Shown here piece by piece: positions 25,975 through 34,851 of a stretch of 64,000 bases of DNA (positions within the stretch are counted from its first letter, which is position 1; every line of letters starts with the position of its first letter). Under the pieces are notes generated by a model. That model was not told where the DNA came from. It made no database searches and saw only the letters and a program-made list of their open reading frames with translations. The DNA lies in NCBI RefSeq assembly GCF_030816015.1, contig NZ_JAUSXN010000001.1, forward strand, positions 4,712,001 to 4,776,000. The letters run 5' to 3'. The stretch is from Pedobacter sp. W3I1 (lineage in GTDB: Bacteria; Bacteroidota; Bacteroidia; Sphingobacteriales; Sphingobacteriaceae). A program made the position numbers and the translations under genes.

Positions 25975-27465
25975 TTATTTAAACTTCAGCTTTCTAGTTT
26001 CAACCATTCCTTTAAATTCATGGTCCATTTTGCCAGAAAGATCTTCAAACTGAGTTTTAGATAGTGGTGAGGTACTACTAATGGTATTATCTTTAAGGAA
26101 GGAAGAGAAACCTCCATTGGCCGAATAGTATAAGGCCTGTGCCAATAGTTTTTCTGTTGGATCTCCAAAATCTTTGGTTACATCATCAAAAATATCTTTA
26201 TCTACTGTCATTCCATCAAAGTAACCGCCTTGATTTAATTGATTTTTGGTTTCAAACTGGGGAATATATAAGTCGTTTTTATCTATACGGATGGAGAAAA
26301 ACCCAACTGGTTTGCCATAAGTTTTCTTGCCAATCAGCTTAACATCAATTACAGGCTTTAAATTATTAATTAACAACTCGCTTGCCGATGCTGTACTACT
26401 CGTAACAATAAAGTAAACCCTGGTTAGGCCATTCAATGTGCCGCGTTTAGCAAAAACCTCCTGGTTTCCGGCTGCAATTGTAGGTTTATAAGAATAATCA
26501 AAATAGGAGTACATCCGTGTTACCCCATCATTGCCTTTAGCGTAAAACTTCTGGTTTTGAAGAATTGTGGCTTGATTATCCTGCATAGTTTGTGTCCAGT
26601 AAGTGGTGTACATTACTCTACCGTTCTGAGCCGATGGTGCAATCAAATTGGTAAAGGCTTCTGATGTAGCAACCGAACCTCCTCCGTTGTAACGTAAATC
26701 GACAACAAGTTCAGTAATTCCGTCTGCCGCAAACTTTGTAAATGCTGCATCCAGAAAATCAGTTGAATTGGTGGTAAAACTGTTGAATACGATATAACCC
26801 ACTTTTTTTGGTCCTACGGTGTAAGTTTTGGTAAAAAGTACGGGGTTAATATTATAATTTGCCTTGGTTATTGTTACATCCTGACTAGTTCCATCCGGTT
26901 TTAAAACCGTCATTGCAACCGTTGGGTTCGTACCAAAAATAGCATTCACTACATAATCAATCCTTGCATCAGTAGTATTAATATCTGTGCTGCCATTAAT
27001 TTTTGTAATCTGATAACCTCTTTTTAAGCCTTGAACACCAGCAGGTGAATTTGCATATACATATTTAACTCTTAAATCATTCGGGCCGGCAAAAAATACC
27101 GAAAAACCAAAATCTCCGGCAACGCCGCCCAATTCGCCAGCTACAGTTCCATCATCAATAAACGAATATTTATCTTTCCCTCCTGTACTCGGCAACGCTT
27201 TTAAGGCAGCTAAAACCGCATTGTTTGAACTATATTGTCTTGGATTAAAGGTAGAATAGCTTGGCATCCCCACATTCCAATAATAAGTTTGCTGTGCATA
27301 CAGGTAGATCGAATCTTTAGTTAACTCTGCCCGGGTTCCTGATGCACCTTGTGGTGCGCCACCTCCATCGGGGGCATTATTCGATTTCTTACACGATGTT
27401 GTAAACCCAACCACAATAATCAAAGCACACAAAAATGTATTTTGCGAAATAAATTTTCTAAGCAT
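25975..27465 (-). CDS. S41 family peptidase, lipoprotein
   Basis: 496 aa. The signal (LCALIIVVGFTTSC) ends with lipobox TTSC, so it is an envelope lipoprotein; a Gly/Pro-rich linker follows. A PDZ-like segment (about residues 120-190, SPAGVQGLKRGYQITKINGS) precedes the S41 tail-specific protease core, with ELVVDLRYNGGG and the Ser motif TSSTASASELLIN. Proteases of this group cut unfolded envelope proteins from the C-terminus. It is the last gene of a tight operon (2-bp gap to the HAD-like gene), so the three products may act together. Confidence 0.88.
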   Translation of the reverse strand: MLRKFISQNTFLCALIIVVGFTTSCKKSNNAPDGGGAPQGASGTRAELTKDSIYLYAQQTYYWNVGMPSYSTFNPRQYSSNNAVLAALKALPSTGGKDKYSFIDDGTVAGELGGVAGDFGFSVFFAGPNDLRVKYVYANSPAGVQGLKRGYQITKINGSTDINTTDARIDYVVNAIFGTNPTVAMTVLKPDGTSQDVTITKANYNINPVLFTKTYTVGPKKVGYIVFNSFTTNSTDFLDAAFTKFAADGITELVVDLRYNGGGSVATSEAFTNLIAPSAQNGRVMYTTYWTQTMQDNQATILQNQKFYAKGNDGVTRMYSYFDYSYKPTIAAGNQEVFAKRGTLNGLTRVYFIVTSSTASASELLINNLKPVIDVKLIGKKTYGKPVGFFSIRIDKNDLYIPQFETKNQLNQGGYFDGMTVDKDIFDDVTKDFGDPTEKLLAQALYYSANGGFSSFLKDNTISSTSPLSKTQFEDLSGKMDHEFKGMVETRKLKFK

Positions 27466-27467
27466 AT

Positions 27468-28076
27468 TTATTTGTAAATTTCTAGTGACACAATATACGG
27501 TAAATTAATTAATTTAGATTGTTGCTCATCAAATTTATTTGCGCCAACAACTAACCCCTGGTTAGGCTGTAAATTGTTGTTGTTTAATATGTTCTGAAAA
27601 ATTTCTGCTTTAGATACACCCAGTTCCTCAACAAAATATACCGTAAGATATTGTTCTAGCCCATTCCACTCTGTTTGCTTAATTTTATTAAGTTGTTGCT
27701 CAGGGTTGCCGGCAGTTACAATGAATATTTGCTTGCGGTCTACTACAAGTTCCTGCATAAACCCGAGCATATTTTTATAAAGCAAAAGCTTTAAAGGCAA
27801 ACGGGCATTCTGATGCAGAAGATCGAAATTATGCTTGTACTTCATATCAATGCCAAACTCATTTGCTGTTTTCTCAAAAAGCTTTTCGGTACCATTACTT
27901 TCATATGCTGCACGCATAAATTCAATAATAGGTTGTGCACTTTTCTGCTCAGTGTATTCAATAAACTGTGCAAACAGATAATAAACCTGCAGCAAATAAT
28001 CTTTCTCAGGAAATAACACATCATCCAACTCAAAAATTACGATCTGCTTATCTTTAACGTATTGATTTGCATCCAT
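27468..28076 (-). CDS. HAD-like protein with altered nucleophile motif
   Basis: 202 aa with a HAD fold: motif I region IVIFELDDVLFPEKDY, an all-helical cap, then motif II IFIVTAGNPEQQL. The HAD nucleophile is normally the first Asp of D-x-D-x-T, but here it is Glu16 (E-x-D18). Phosphatase chemistry by an Asp intermediate is therefore doubtful, and a binding or regulatory role is possible. The C-terminal motif IV region (VVGANKFDEQQ) also lacks the double Asp. It sits 1 bp after the pre-ATP-grasp gene and 2 bp before the S41 peptidase. Confidence 0.75.
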   Translation of the reverse strand: MDANQYVKDKQIVIFELDDVLFPEKDYLLQVYYLFAQFIEYTEQKSAQPIIEFMRAAYESNGTEKLFEKTANEFGIDMKYKHNFDLLHQNARLPLKLLLYKNMLGFMQELVVDRKQIFIVTAGNPEQQLNKIKQTEWNGLEQYLTVYFVEELGVSKAEIFQNILNNNNLQPNQGLVVGANKFDEQQSKLINLPYIVSLEIYK

Positions 28077-28077
28077 G

Positions 28078-28557
28078 TTAAATGGTAAAAAGTTTTAAAT
28101 CATCAGCATCGTTATAACCAAATACGCCATTCAATTTAGGCGATACACTTTCAGGTACAGCACTCTCCTCGGTTGAAAAAATCCGATCACCATGACTGAA
28201 CACTGCAAAATTTTGATAAGCAAGCTTTTCTTTAGTTATATAGTCAGCAATTACATCAGCATTAGGCAAAAGCACCTGGATTCCATATTCACTAAAAAGC
28301 ACAGCAGATTTAGCCAGTGGCTCAAGCTCATAATCATGCAAAGGGATAATGCAATCTATGGCTTCGGTGATACAAAAATTTAATAGAATATGAGCGATAC
28401 TGTCTTTATTTAATACGCCTAATGATGAAAAGGCATAATTTTCAGTTACTATTCCTGGTACATCACCATAATCGGCAAGTAAAACGAAATGACTGGGAAA
28501 TGCTTTCATCAGCTTCAAGGCCCTGGCATTGTTCCCCCCTGTTATCAGTATTTTCAA
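28078..28557 (-). CDS. Pre-ATP-grasp domain protein lacking the ATP-grasp domain
   Basis: 159 aa. The N-terminus MKILITGGNNARALKLMKAF and the later EAIDCIIPLHDYELEPLAKS match the Rossmann-like domain that precedes ATP-grasp in CarB/PurK-like enzymes. The protein ends where the ATP-binding half would start. It is the first gene of the operon with the HAD-like and S41 genes. A complete C-terminus (DADDLKLFTI) and tight spacing to the next gene suggest a real short form, not a truncation. Function unknown. Confidence 0.65.
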   Translation of the reverse strand: MKILITGGNNARALKLMKAFPSHFVLLADYGDVPGIVTENYAFSSLGVLNKDSIAHILLNFCITEAIDCIIPLHDYELEPLAKSAVLFSEYGIQVLLPNADVIADYITKEKLAYQNFAVFSHGDRIFSTEESAVPESVSPKLNGVFGYNDADDLKLFTI

Positions 28558-28618
28558 AGTATAATGGTTGAATGAATAAATTAGTGAATGAGTGGATTAT
28601 TGAATGCCTAAACCTACT

Positions 28619-29269
28619 TTAAACGATTAAACCATCTTTCATGCTTACCACACGGTCGCTGGTTTTTGCAAGGTGTTCATTGTGCGTAACAATTACAAAG
28701 GTTTGATGAAAATTATCGCGCAAACTTACAAACAACTGGTGTAATCCGGCTGCATTTTCAGAGTCTAAATTCCCTGAAGGCTCATCAGCCAATATAATTG
28801 AAGGATTATTGATCAGCGCTCTTGCAATGGCTACGCGTTGCTGCTCACCACCAGACAGCTGATTGGGCTTATGTTGGGCCCTATCTTTAAGGTCGAACAG
28901 ATCTAACAGTTCAAACGCCCTATTTTCGGCCTGCTTTTTATTGGTTTTAGCTATAAATGCCGGGATGCAAATATTTTCAATTGCACTAAATTCTGGCAAC
29001 AAATGGTGAAACTGAAATACAAAACCTATATTCTGATTTCGGAAAGTACTCAATAAATCGCCATTCAGTTTATTTATAACAGTACCTTTTAATTCTACAG
29101 ATCCATCATCAGGTTTATCTAATGTTCCTAAAATATGCAACAAAGTACTTTTACCTGCACCAGATGGCCCAATAATACTGACAATCTCCCCTTTTTGTAC
29201 TTCAAAATTTACGCCTTTTAAAATTTGCAGATTTCCGTACGACTTTCTTATTCCAGTGGCTTTTAGCAT
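28619..29269 (-). CDS. LolD/MacB-type ABC transporter ATPase
   Basis: 216 aa, full length. Walker A GPSGAGKST, Q-loop GFVFQFHHLLPEF, signature LSGGEQQRVAIARAL, Walker B IILADEPSGNLD and the switch His (VIVTHNEHLA) are all canonical. The sequence is of the LolD class, which drives lipoprotein release from the inner membrane with LolC/E permeases. No permease gene adjoins it here; the preceding gap has a heptad stretch. Confidence 0.88.
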   Translation of the reverse strand: MLKATGIRKSYGNLQILKGVNFEVQKGEIVSIIGPSGAGKSTLLHILGTLDKPDDGSVELKGTVINKLNGDLLSTFRNQNIGFVFQFHHLLPEFSAIENICIPAFIAKTNKKQAENRAFELLDLFDLKDRAQHKPNQLSGGEQQRVAIARALINNPSIILADEPSGNLDSENAAGLHQLFVSLRDNFHQTFVIVTHNEHLAKTSDRVVSMKDGLIV

Positions 29270-29286
29270 GCGTCAAATTTAATAAA

Positions 29287-29326
29287 AAAGGTTAAAGCGT
29301 AAAGACTAAAGACCAAAGCTAAAATT
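29287..29326. repeat. Heptad repeat (AAGNNTA type)
   Basis: Consecutive 7-nt units AAGGTTA, AAGCGTA, AAGACTA, AAGACCA and AAGCTAA, between the divergent LolD-like gene and the membrane protein at 29414. No complementary arm is seen here. Confidence 0.6.
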
Positions 29327-29363
29327 AGAAAAACCTATAATCATCCCGAAGGAAAAAATAATT

Positions 29364-29413
29364 TTGGAAATATCAATTTCTTATTTAACTTTGAAAAACA
29401 AAGCACTTTTAAA
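29364..29413 (+). promoter_or_regulatory. Promoter with palindromic CTTTG box
   Basis: TTG (29364-29366) lies 19 bp before TAACTTTG (29386-29393), a full match to the Bacteroidota -33/-7 layout. Overlapping it is the palindrome CTTTG-AAAAA-CAAAG (29389-29403), followed by CACTTTTAAA just before the ATG. The same box precedes the gene at 30396, so it is probably an operator of the regulator at 30053. Confidence 0.6.
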
Positions 29414-30031
29414 ATGAGCACTCAAGAAGAACAATTAAATACCTTAAAAGATATCAGACAAATGATGGATAGGTCATCAAGATTTATTTCTTTGAGCGGT
29501 TTATCTGGTGTTTTTGCAGGCGTTATTGCTTTAATTGGGGCTTACTTTGCCAACGATGAAATTAACAAATTCATCAATAGACGGGGATACGGTTATGGTG
29601 TGGATGGAGAAATGGACCTGGAGTTTAACCTGGTAAAACTTGGTATTTTTGTTTTAGTGATTGCTTTAGCTGGCGGGGTTTTATTTACCTATAGAAAAAG
29701 TCAGAAAAACAATCTCCCAATCTGGGATAAAACTTCTAAATCACTTTTAATTAACTTATTTGTTCCACTGTTTGCCGGAGGATTATTTATTATCGCTTTA
29801 TTGATTAATCATCCGAATACTTATAGCATTATTGCACCAAGCTGTTTAATTTTTTATGGTTTAGCACTTATTAATGCGAGCAAATATACTTACAGCGACA
29901 TTCGCTACCTGGGGCTTTGCGAGGTGATACTTGGATTAATCTGCATGTTTTACATAGGTTACGGGTTAATTTTTTGGGCTTTTGGCTTTGGGTATACTGC
30001 ATATAGTTTATGGTCTTTTAATGTATTTTAA
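29414..30031 (+). CDS. Hypothetical inner-membrane protein, 205 aa
   Basis: A short charged N-terminus (EEQLNTLKDIRQMMDRSSRF) is followed by five to six membrane segments (about residues 25-45, 75-95, 110-130, 135-150, 165-200). It has no recognised family. Such proteins are often paired with a small winged-helix regulator, as here (22 bp upstream of it). Transcribed from a box shared with 30396. Confidence 0.75.
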   Translation: MSTQEEQLNTLKDIRQMMDRSSRFISLSGLSGVFAGVIALIGAYFANDEINKFINRRGYGYGVDGEMDLEFNLVKLGIFVLVIALAGGVLFTYRKSQKNNLPIWDKTSKSLLINLFVPLFAGGLFIIALLINHPNTYSIIAPSCLIFYGLALINASKYTYSDIRYLGLCEVILGLICMFYIGYGLIFWAFGFGYTAYSLWSFNVF

Positions 30032-30052
30032 ATATGAGAGAGGTCAGTAAGG

Positions 30053-30349
30053 ATGAAAAACCCGATAGCAGATTTAAATAAAATATTCGATAGCCGGATC
30101 AGGTTAGGCGTAATGTCTATCCTGGTGGTAAACGACGAAATTGGCTTTAACGACCTGAAACAAATGCTCGAATTAACTGATGGCAATTTGGCTTCACATT
30201 TAAATACATTAGAACAGGCCGAATTTATTAAGGTGCACAAAGGTTTTATCGGTAGAAAAACCAGTACTACCTACTCCATTACAGCTTTGGGCAAACAAGC
30301 CTTTAAAGCACATCTAGATGCCCTTGAAAAAATGATCAGGAAATTATAA
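30053..30349 (+). CDS. Small winged-helix transcriptional regulator
   Basis: 98 aa, one winged-helix domain of the ArsR/MarR-like class that Pfam calls HTH_34. The HTH is in FNDLKQMLELTDGNLASHLNTLEQAEF, and the wing is in KTSTTYSITALGKQAF. No sensor domain. It lies between two promoters that share a CTTTG-n5-CAAAG palindrome and probably binds it. Same strand as both flanking membrane proteins, 22 bp after the first. Confidence 0.85.
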   Translation: MKNPIADLNKIFDSRIRLGVMSILVVNDEIGFNDLKQMLELTDGNLASHLNTLEQAEFIKVHKGFIGRKTSTTYSITALGKQAFKAHLDALEKMIRKL

Positions 30350-30367
30350 ACCATTTTTTTTAACCCT

Positions 30368-30395
30368 TTACTTTGAATTTCAAAGCACTTTTAAA
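30368..30395 (+). promoter_or_regulatory. Second copy of the palindromic CTTTG promoter box
   Basis: TTACTTTG (30368-30375, one mismatch to -7) overlaps CTTTG-AATTT-CAAAG (30371-30385), then CACTTTTAAA and the ATG. It matches the box at 29386-29413 in all but three bases over the region from CTTTG to the ATG. Confidence 0.55.
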
Positions 30396-30716
30396 ATGAA
30401 AACAGAAGAAATAAAAAGACCTAAACTTATTGAAACCGGCAAATGGATGGCCGTGTGTTCTGCCGCAATTGGCACCATTATACTTTTGGCATACTTTGCA
30501 CTAAAAGCTAACGAACTTATGTTCGTCGGACTGTTCTACATTTATTTTGCTACCGCAATAAACGGCGTATTTTTCCTTGTCCTTCTCCTCGAATGCTTAA
30601 GGCAACAAAACCATTGGCGAAAAATTGCAGCTATCATGTTCTTTATGCTCCTAAACATTCCCCTAAGCATATTTTATTGCTTTTTAGCCTTAAACTTTAA
30701 TCATCAAAACTTTTAA
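30396..30716 (+). CDS. Hypothetical membrane protein, 106 aa
   Basis: Three hydrophobic segments (about residues 16-36, 42-62, 74-98), no known family. It ends 2 bp before the DUF4173 gene, so it is its operon partner. It is preceded by the regulated box. Confidence 0.7.
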   Translation: MKTEEIKRPKLIETGKWMAVCSAAIGTIILLAYFALKANELMFVGLFYIYFATAINGVFFLVLLLECLRQQNHWRKIAAIMFFMLLNIPLSIFYCFLALNFNHQNF

Positions 30717-30718
30717 AA

Positions 30719-32287
30719 ATGAAAAATAAATCCAACCTCTTATTGCTTTCTACCTTAATTGGTGGTTTGCTTTTTAGCTACATCTTCTGGAAAGAGTGGC
30801 TGGCATTAAACCAATTGATTTACAGCGCTTTTATCATTGCAGTTACCATTTTTAACAGCGAGGTAATTAAAAGTACCAAGTTTAAAGTTTATGCCCTGGC
30901 GCATTTGCTCGCAGCAGCATTGATGGTCGTAAATAATTCTGCGTTAAGTGCTGTAACCTATTATATCAGTCTGGTACTATTTGTTGGCTTTGCACATTAC
31001 CAGGCTGTACGTACCATTTACATTGCAGGTATGGCAACTGTTATGCAAATGATTACCGTTCCGGCAACGCTGTTAAAAAGACTATCGGATATTCAAATTG
31101 GAAAATTTAATTTAAAACCTTTTTTAAGGCCGATTAAGTATATCATACTCCCACTAATTATTCTGTTTGTATTTACAGCCATCTACAGTGGTGCCAACGA
31201 TGTTTTTGCCCACTACTTAGAACTGATATTCACTAATATTTCTAACTTTTTTAATGATATTTTTGGCTTTATATTTCAAGATCTAAGCTTACCACGCTTT
31301 CTTCATTTCTGTCTGGGTATATTGGTAACTGCGGGCCTCATCATTACTTTTTACAATAAAAGCATAGAAAAAATTGAGGCCACTTGCAGCGAAAGTCTTT
31401 TAAGGATAAGACGCAGCCAGAAGCCCAAAAGCATCTGGTATGAAGTTGCCCACACCTTTACCAGTCAAATTATTACCAAAAAAATGGCTTTGAAAACAGA
31501 GTATATTATCGGGCTCATCTCCTTTATTTCTTTGAATCTCTTGCTGCTGAGTGTAAATCTGATTGATATTTCTACACTTTGGTTTGGGTATAAGCCTGCT
31601 GGTAATTTCTCTGCCGACTTGCACGATGGTACAAATGCCTTAATTTTCAGCATCATATTGGCCATGGCGGTAATTCTATATTTTTTCCGAGGAAACTTAA
31701 ACTTTTACAGCAAGAGTAAAACCCTTAAAATTTTAGCCATTGCCTGGATGGTTCAGAATTTTATCCTCATTATCTCTGTATTCATCCGCGATGGATATTA
31801 CATCGAATTTTACGGTTTAACCCATAAAAGAATTGGCGTATTGGTTTTTGCGATGCTATGTACCATTGGTTTGGGTACCGTATATATTAAAGTAGCTAAA
31901 CAAAAAACCTTATTTTATTTATTTAAAGTAAACGGAAATATCTGGTTTGCGCTCTTGCTGGCTTTTAGTTTAATAAACTGGGATGTTTTTATTGTGAAAT
32001 ACAATTTAGCGAAAAGTGAGCAGGTTGGTGTTGATGCTGATTACCTCCTGTCATTATCGGACAAAACCCTTCCTATTTTAAATAAAAACAGGTCGAAACT
32101 ACATTACACTCCTTCCAAAAAACTTTACGAAAGAGAAATCGCCAAACCTCAAACAGCTGACTTTTATAGAGATCAGCTGGACAGACGCATTGGTTATTTT
32201 AAAGAGCGGTATCAGGAAGTAAGCTGGCTATCATGGAACCTGCAAGATTGGAAGACGGCAGAATATTTTGGCTTAAATAAAAAATAA
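30719..32287 (+). CDS. DUF4173 polytopic membrane protein
   Basis: 522 aa with about ten to twelve membrane helices. The family marks HFCLGILVTAGLII and FVFTAIYSGANDVFAHYLE resemble DUF4173. No enzyme function is known; the family is common in Bacteroidota and Firmicutes near small regulators. The last 80 residues are soluble and Lys/Arg-rich. It follows the 106-aa membrane protein by 2 bp. A broken small gene comes next. Confidence 0.8.
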   Translation: MKNKSNLLLLSTLIGGLLFSYIFWKEWLALNQLIYSAFIIAVTIFNSEVIKSTKFKVYALAHLLAAALMVVNNSALSAVTYYISLVLFVGFAHYQAVRTIYIAGMATVMQMITVPATLLKRLSDIQIGKFNLKPFLRPIKYIILPLIILFVFTAIYSGANDVFAHYLELIFTNISNFFNDIFGFIFQDLSLPRFLHFCLGILVTAGLIITFYNKSIEKIEATCSESLLRIRRSQKPKSIWYEVAHTFTSQIITKKMALKTEYIIGLISFISLNLLLLSVNLIDISTLWFGYKPAGNFSADLHDGTNALIFSIILAMAVILYFFRGNLNFYSKSKTLKILAIAWMVQNFILIISVFIRDGYYIEFYGLTHKRIGVLVFAMLCTIGLGTVYIKVAKQKTLFYLFKVNGNIWFALLLAFSLINWDVFIVKYNLAKSEQVGVDADYLLSLSDKTLPILNKNRSKLHYTPSKKLYEREIAKPQTADFYRDQLDRRIGYFKERYQEVSWLSWNLQDWKTAEYFGLNKK

Positions 32288-32301
32288 TAGCATCAAAAAT
32301 C

Positions 32302-32719
32302 ATGAAAGCAAAAGCGTTTCTTATCGTTTTGATCGTTGTACTTTCTCCTGGAATTATTGTTATCAATTGAGCACCAACAAAACATTAACACATTGTATAA
32401 TAGATCAAATTATTTCAGGAAAAAGCATTGACTTTGTTGAAATAGAAAATTCAGATGCGGATCATTTACTTATTCTTGGACCCTATGCTCAAATAAATAC
32501 ACTTCAATGTAAGTTAAAAATAATTTAAGGAACATCCGAAACAACGGGATAAGATATCTTGATCATTTCGACTTAGTCGTTTTTATAAAAAATGGCAAAT
32601 CCATTTCGATAGCAGAATTAGACAGAAAATACGGCGATTTTAAAGAGACACAAGTGCTTATTCCAATCGCTCAAGCTAAATTCAAGAAAGTTAAAGCTTT
32701 CTTGCAAATCATTTTATAA
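32302..32719 (+). pseudogene. Broken gene for a small envelope protein
   Basis: Three reading frames join into one protein of about 135 aa. Frame 1 from 32302 gives MKAKAFLIVLIVVLSPGIIV (a signal or anchor) and stops at 32370. A second frame from about 32361 gives YQLSTNKTLTHCII and DADHLLILGPYAQI, stopping at 32528. The third, from 32525 to 32719, gives NGIRYLDHFDLVVFIKNGKS and ends with AFLQIIL. At least two frameshifts are needed, so this is decayed. Its position after DUF4173 suggests it once belonged to that operon. Confidence 0.65.
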
Positions 32720-32816
32720 TTAACCGCTCAACCATTAAGCCCCTGATGCAAACCGCATCAGGGAAACTTAAATTATTTAATTATCCATTTAAACCATATA
32801 TTAAAATATAAAAATC

Positions 32817-33125
32817 ATGAAAAATCAAGAAACATTGAATTCAGGTAAACTAAGAATTACCATCATTTTAAGTGTAATAGCATCAATTTTAGCTATTCCG
32901 TTAATAGCAATGCAGTTTACTAATGAAGTGGACTGGAAGCTATCCGATTTCGCAATCGCAGGCACCTTATTACTTAGCACAGGTTTGGCTATAGAACTTG
33001 TAATCAGAAATTTAAAAACAGGTACCCTAAGGACTGTATTACTCGTTGTTATTTTACTGGCATTATTCCTTATATGGGCAGAATTGGCTGTTGGTATATT
33101 CGGAACACCATTTGCAGGAAGTTAA
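32817..33125 (+). CDS. Hypothetical membrane protein, 102 aa
   Basis: Three hydrophobic segments (about residues 13-33, 44-62, 74-96) separated by short loops; a short polar N-terminus. No recognised family. An inverted pair CTGATGC..GCATCAG (around 32742-32762) lies 50 bp upstream and could end an upstream transcript. Confidence 0.65.
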   Translation: MKNQETLNSGKLRITIILSVIASILAIPLIAMQFTNEVDWKLSDFAIAGTLLLSTGLAIELVIRNLKTGTLRTVLLVVILLALFLIWAELAVGIFGTPFAGS

Positions 33126-33222
33126 AGGATACTATTAACCGTTTTGTTCGCACAGATTTAAGATAATTAGCGCAGAGGGAATATTTTTTTTTGCATTTGT
33201 TAGGAACCAACTTTGTTTTTAA

Positions 33223-33310
33223 GCCTGATTACAGCGGTAAGCCCGGAGCGTAGTGAGGACTTATAGCGGAAAGCAGGGCCGCCAGCCGCCACGAAGAACC
33301 GCCCTCTCAC
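33223..33310. repeat. Dispersed GC-rich repeat (TATAGCG type), copy 2
   Basis: Shares the order TATAGCG..AAGC.GGGCCG..AAGAAC.CC with 20289-20378. A 78-codon frame can be drawn through it, but its composition is that of the repeat. The remaining parts of 33126-33460 contain no gene. Confidence 0.55.
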
Positions 33311-33460
33311 TTTCAAATAAAAAATCTCTGCACATATCTGCGAAATCAGCGGGACACCATAAACTAGCGCACATTACAGGCACTAATTTCCCGATTAACA
33401 TAAAACGTTCATTTTCTGAAAAAATCGGCAATTGCTATTTGTTTAAAGGGTTTGAAATTG

Positions 33461-33561
33461 TAGCTTTGGGCAAATTTTGTAGCAAATGAACCCGATACGA
33501 TTAAAATAATATTTTAATCGTAATAGGCTCCATCTGACAGATAAAACAAAAATATAAACAG
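33461..33561 (+). promoter_or_regulatory. sucC promoter and leader hairpin
   Basis: TAGCTTTG (33461-33468) matches the -7 consensus. In the predicted leader, ACGATTAAAAT and ATTTTAATCGT form a perfect 11-bp AT-rich stem with a 3-nt loop (33497-33521). No T run follows, so it is not a typical terminator. Confidence 0.45.
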
Positions 33562-34761
33562 ATGAATATTCACGAATACCAGGGTAAACAAATATTAAAA
33601 AGTTTCGGTGTTAACGTTCAAGAAGGAATAGTTGCCGATACTCCTGAGCAAGCTGTTGAGGCTGCTAAGCAACTGAAAATAGATTACAATTCTGACTGGG
33701 TTGTAATTAAAGCGCAAATCCACGCTGGTGGTCGCGGTAAAGGTGGAGGTGTTAAATTAGCCAAAAACCTTGAAGAAGTTAAACAACGTGCAACCGATAT
33801 TATTGGTATGCAATTGGTTACCCCTCAAACCGGTCCAGAAGGTAAATTGGTGAGTAAAATTTTAGTTGCTCAGGATGTTTATTATCCTGGTGCTTCTGAA
33901 ACCAAAGAATTCTATATTTCGGTATTGTTAGACCGTGCAAAAGGCCGTAACATCATCATGTACAGTACCGAAGGTGGTATGGATATCGAAGAAGTTGCAG
34001 AGCATACGCCACACTTAATTTTCAAAGAAGAAATTGATCCTAAAGTTGGCTTACAAGGTTTCCAGGCACGTAAAATTGCTTTTAATTTAGGTGTTAGTGG
34101 CGCTGCACATAAAGAAATGGTTAAATTTGTAACCGCTTTATACAAAGCCTACGAAGCTACGGATTCATCAATGTTCGAAATCAACCCGGTATTAAAAACT
34201 TCTGATGATAAAGTAATTGCTGTTGATGCTAAAGTGAATCTGGATGAAAATGCTTTATTCCGTCACCCTGATTATGCAGCAATGCGTGATGTAACAGAAG
34301 AAGATCCGATGGAAGTTGAAGCAAGTGCATCTAACCTAAACTTCGTTAACCTTGATGGTAACGTAGGTTGTATGGTTAACGGTGCTGGTTTAGCCATGGC
34401 AACAATGGATATCATTAAATTGGCTGGTGGTGAGCCTGCTAACTTTTTAGACGTTGGTGGAACAGCTAATGCACAAACCGTTAAAGCGGCTTTCAACATC
34501 ATTTTGAAAGATCCGAACGTTAAAGCAATTTTGATCAACATTTTTGGCGGTATTGTTCGTTGCGACCGTGTTGCTCAAGGTGTAATCGATGCTTATAAAG
34601 AAATCGGTAATATCCCTGTACCAATTATTTGCCGCTTACAAGGTACAAATGCCGAAGAAGCTAAAAAATTAATTGATGAGTCTGGCCTTCAGGTTTACTC
34701 AGCAATCGCTTTAAAAGAAGCTGCTGATTTAGTAACTAAAGTATTGGCTGAACAAGCGTAA
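33562..34761 (+). CDS. sucC: Succinyl-CoA synthetase beta subunit
   Basis: The beta subunit of the TCA-cycle enzyme that couples succinyl-CoA cleavage to nucleoside triphosphate formation. 399 aa, near the usual length. It begins MNIHEYQGKQILKSFGV with an ATP-grasp fold; KAQIHAGGRGKGGGVK, MFEINPVL, NGAGLAMATMDIIK and FGGIVRCDRVAQG are all canonical. SucD is not adjacent, so the subunits are encoded apart, as is common in Bacteroidota. A terminator follows. Confidence 0.96.
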   Translation: MNIHEYQGKQILKSFGVNVQEGIVADTPEQAVEAAKQLKIDYNSDWVVIKAQIHAGGRGKGGGVKLAKNLEEVKQRATDIIGMQLVTPQTGPEGKLVSKILVAQDVYYPGASETKEFYISVLLDRAKGRNIIMYSTEGGMDIEEVAEHTPHLIFKEEIDPKVGLQGFQARKIAFNLGVSGAAHKEMVKFVTALYKAYEATDSSMFEINPVLKTSDDKVIAVDAKVNLDENALFRHPDYAAMRDVTEEDPMEVEASASNLNFVNLDGNVGCMVNGAGLAMATMDIIKLAGGEPANFLDVGGTANAQTVKAAFNIILKDPNVKAILINIFGGIVRCDRVAQGVIDAYKEIGNIPVPIICRLQGTNAEEAKKLIDESGLQVYSAIALKEAADLVTKVLAEQA

Positions 34762-34810
34762 TAAGCTTAAAGTAAAAAGACTAAAGCTTAAAGCATTAAT
34801 CACAATATAC

Positions 34811-34842
34811 AAACCTTTCAGTGCAAACTGGAAGGTTTTTTT
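34811..34842 (+). terminator. Rho-independent terminator after sucC
   Basis: AAACCTTTCAGT pairs with ACTGGAAGGTTT around GCAA, one wobble, then seven T. It lies 50 bp after the sucC stop. Heptad units (AAGCTTA, AAGACTA) fill the space before it. Confidence 0.85.
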
Positions 34843-34851
34843 ATTCCCCTC

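Noticed and set aside
33253..33489. 78-codon ORF before sucC
   Set aside because: It reads through the GC-rich dispersed repeat and the sucC promoter; no protein-like pattern.
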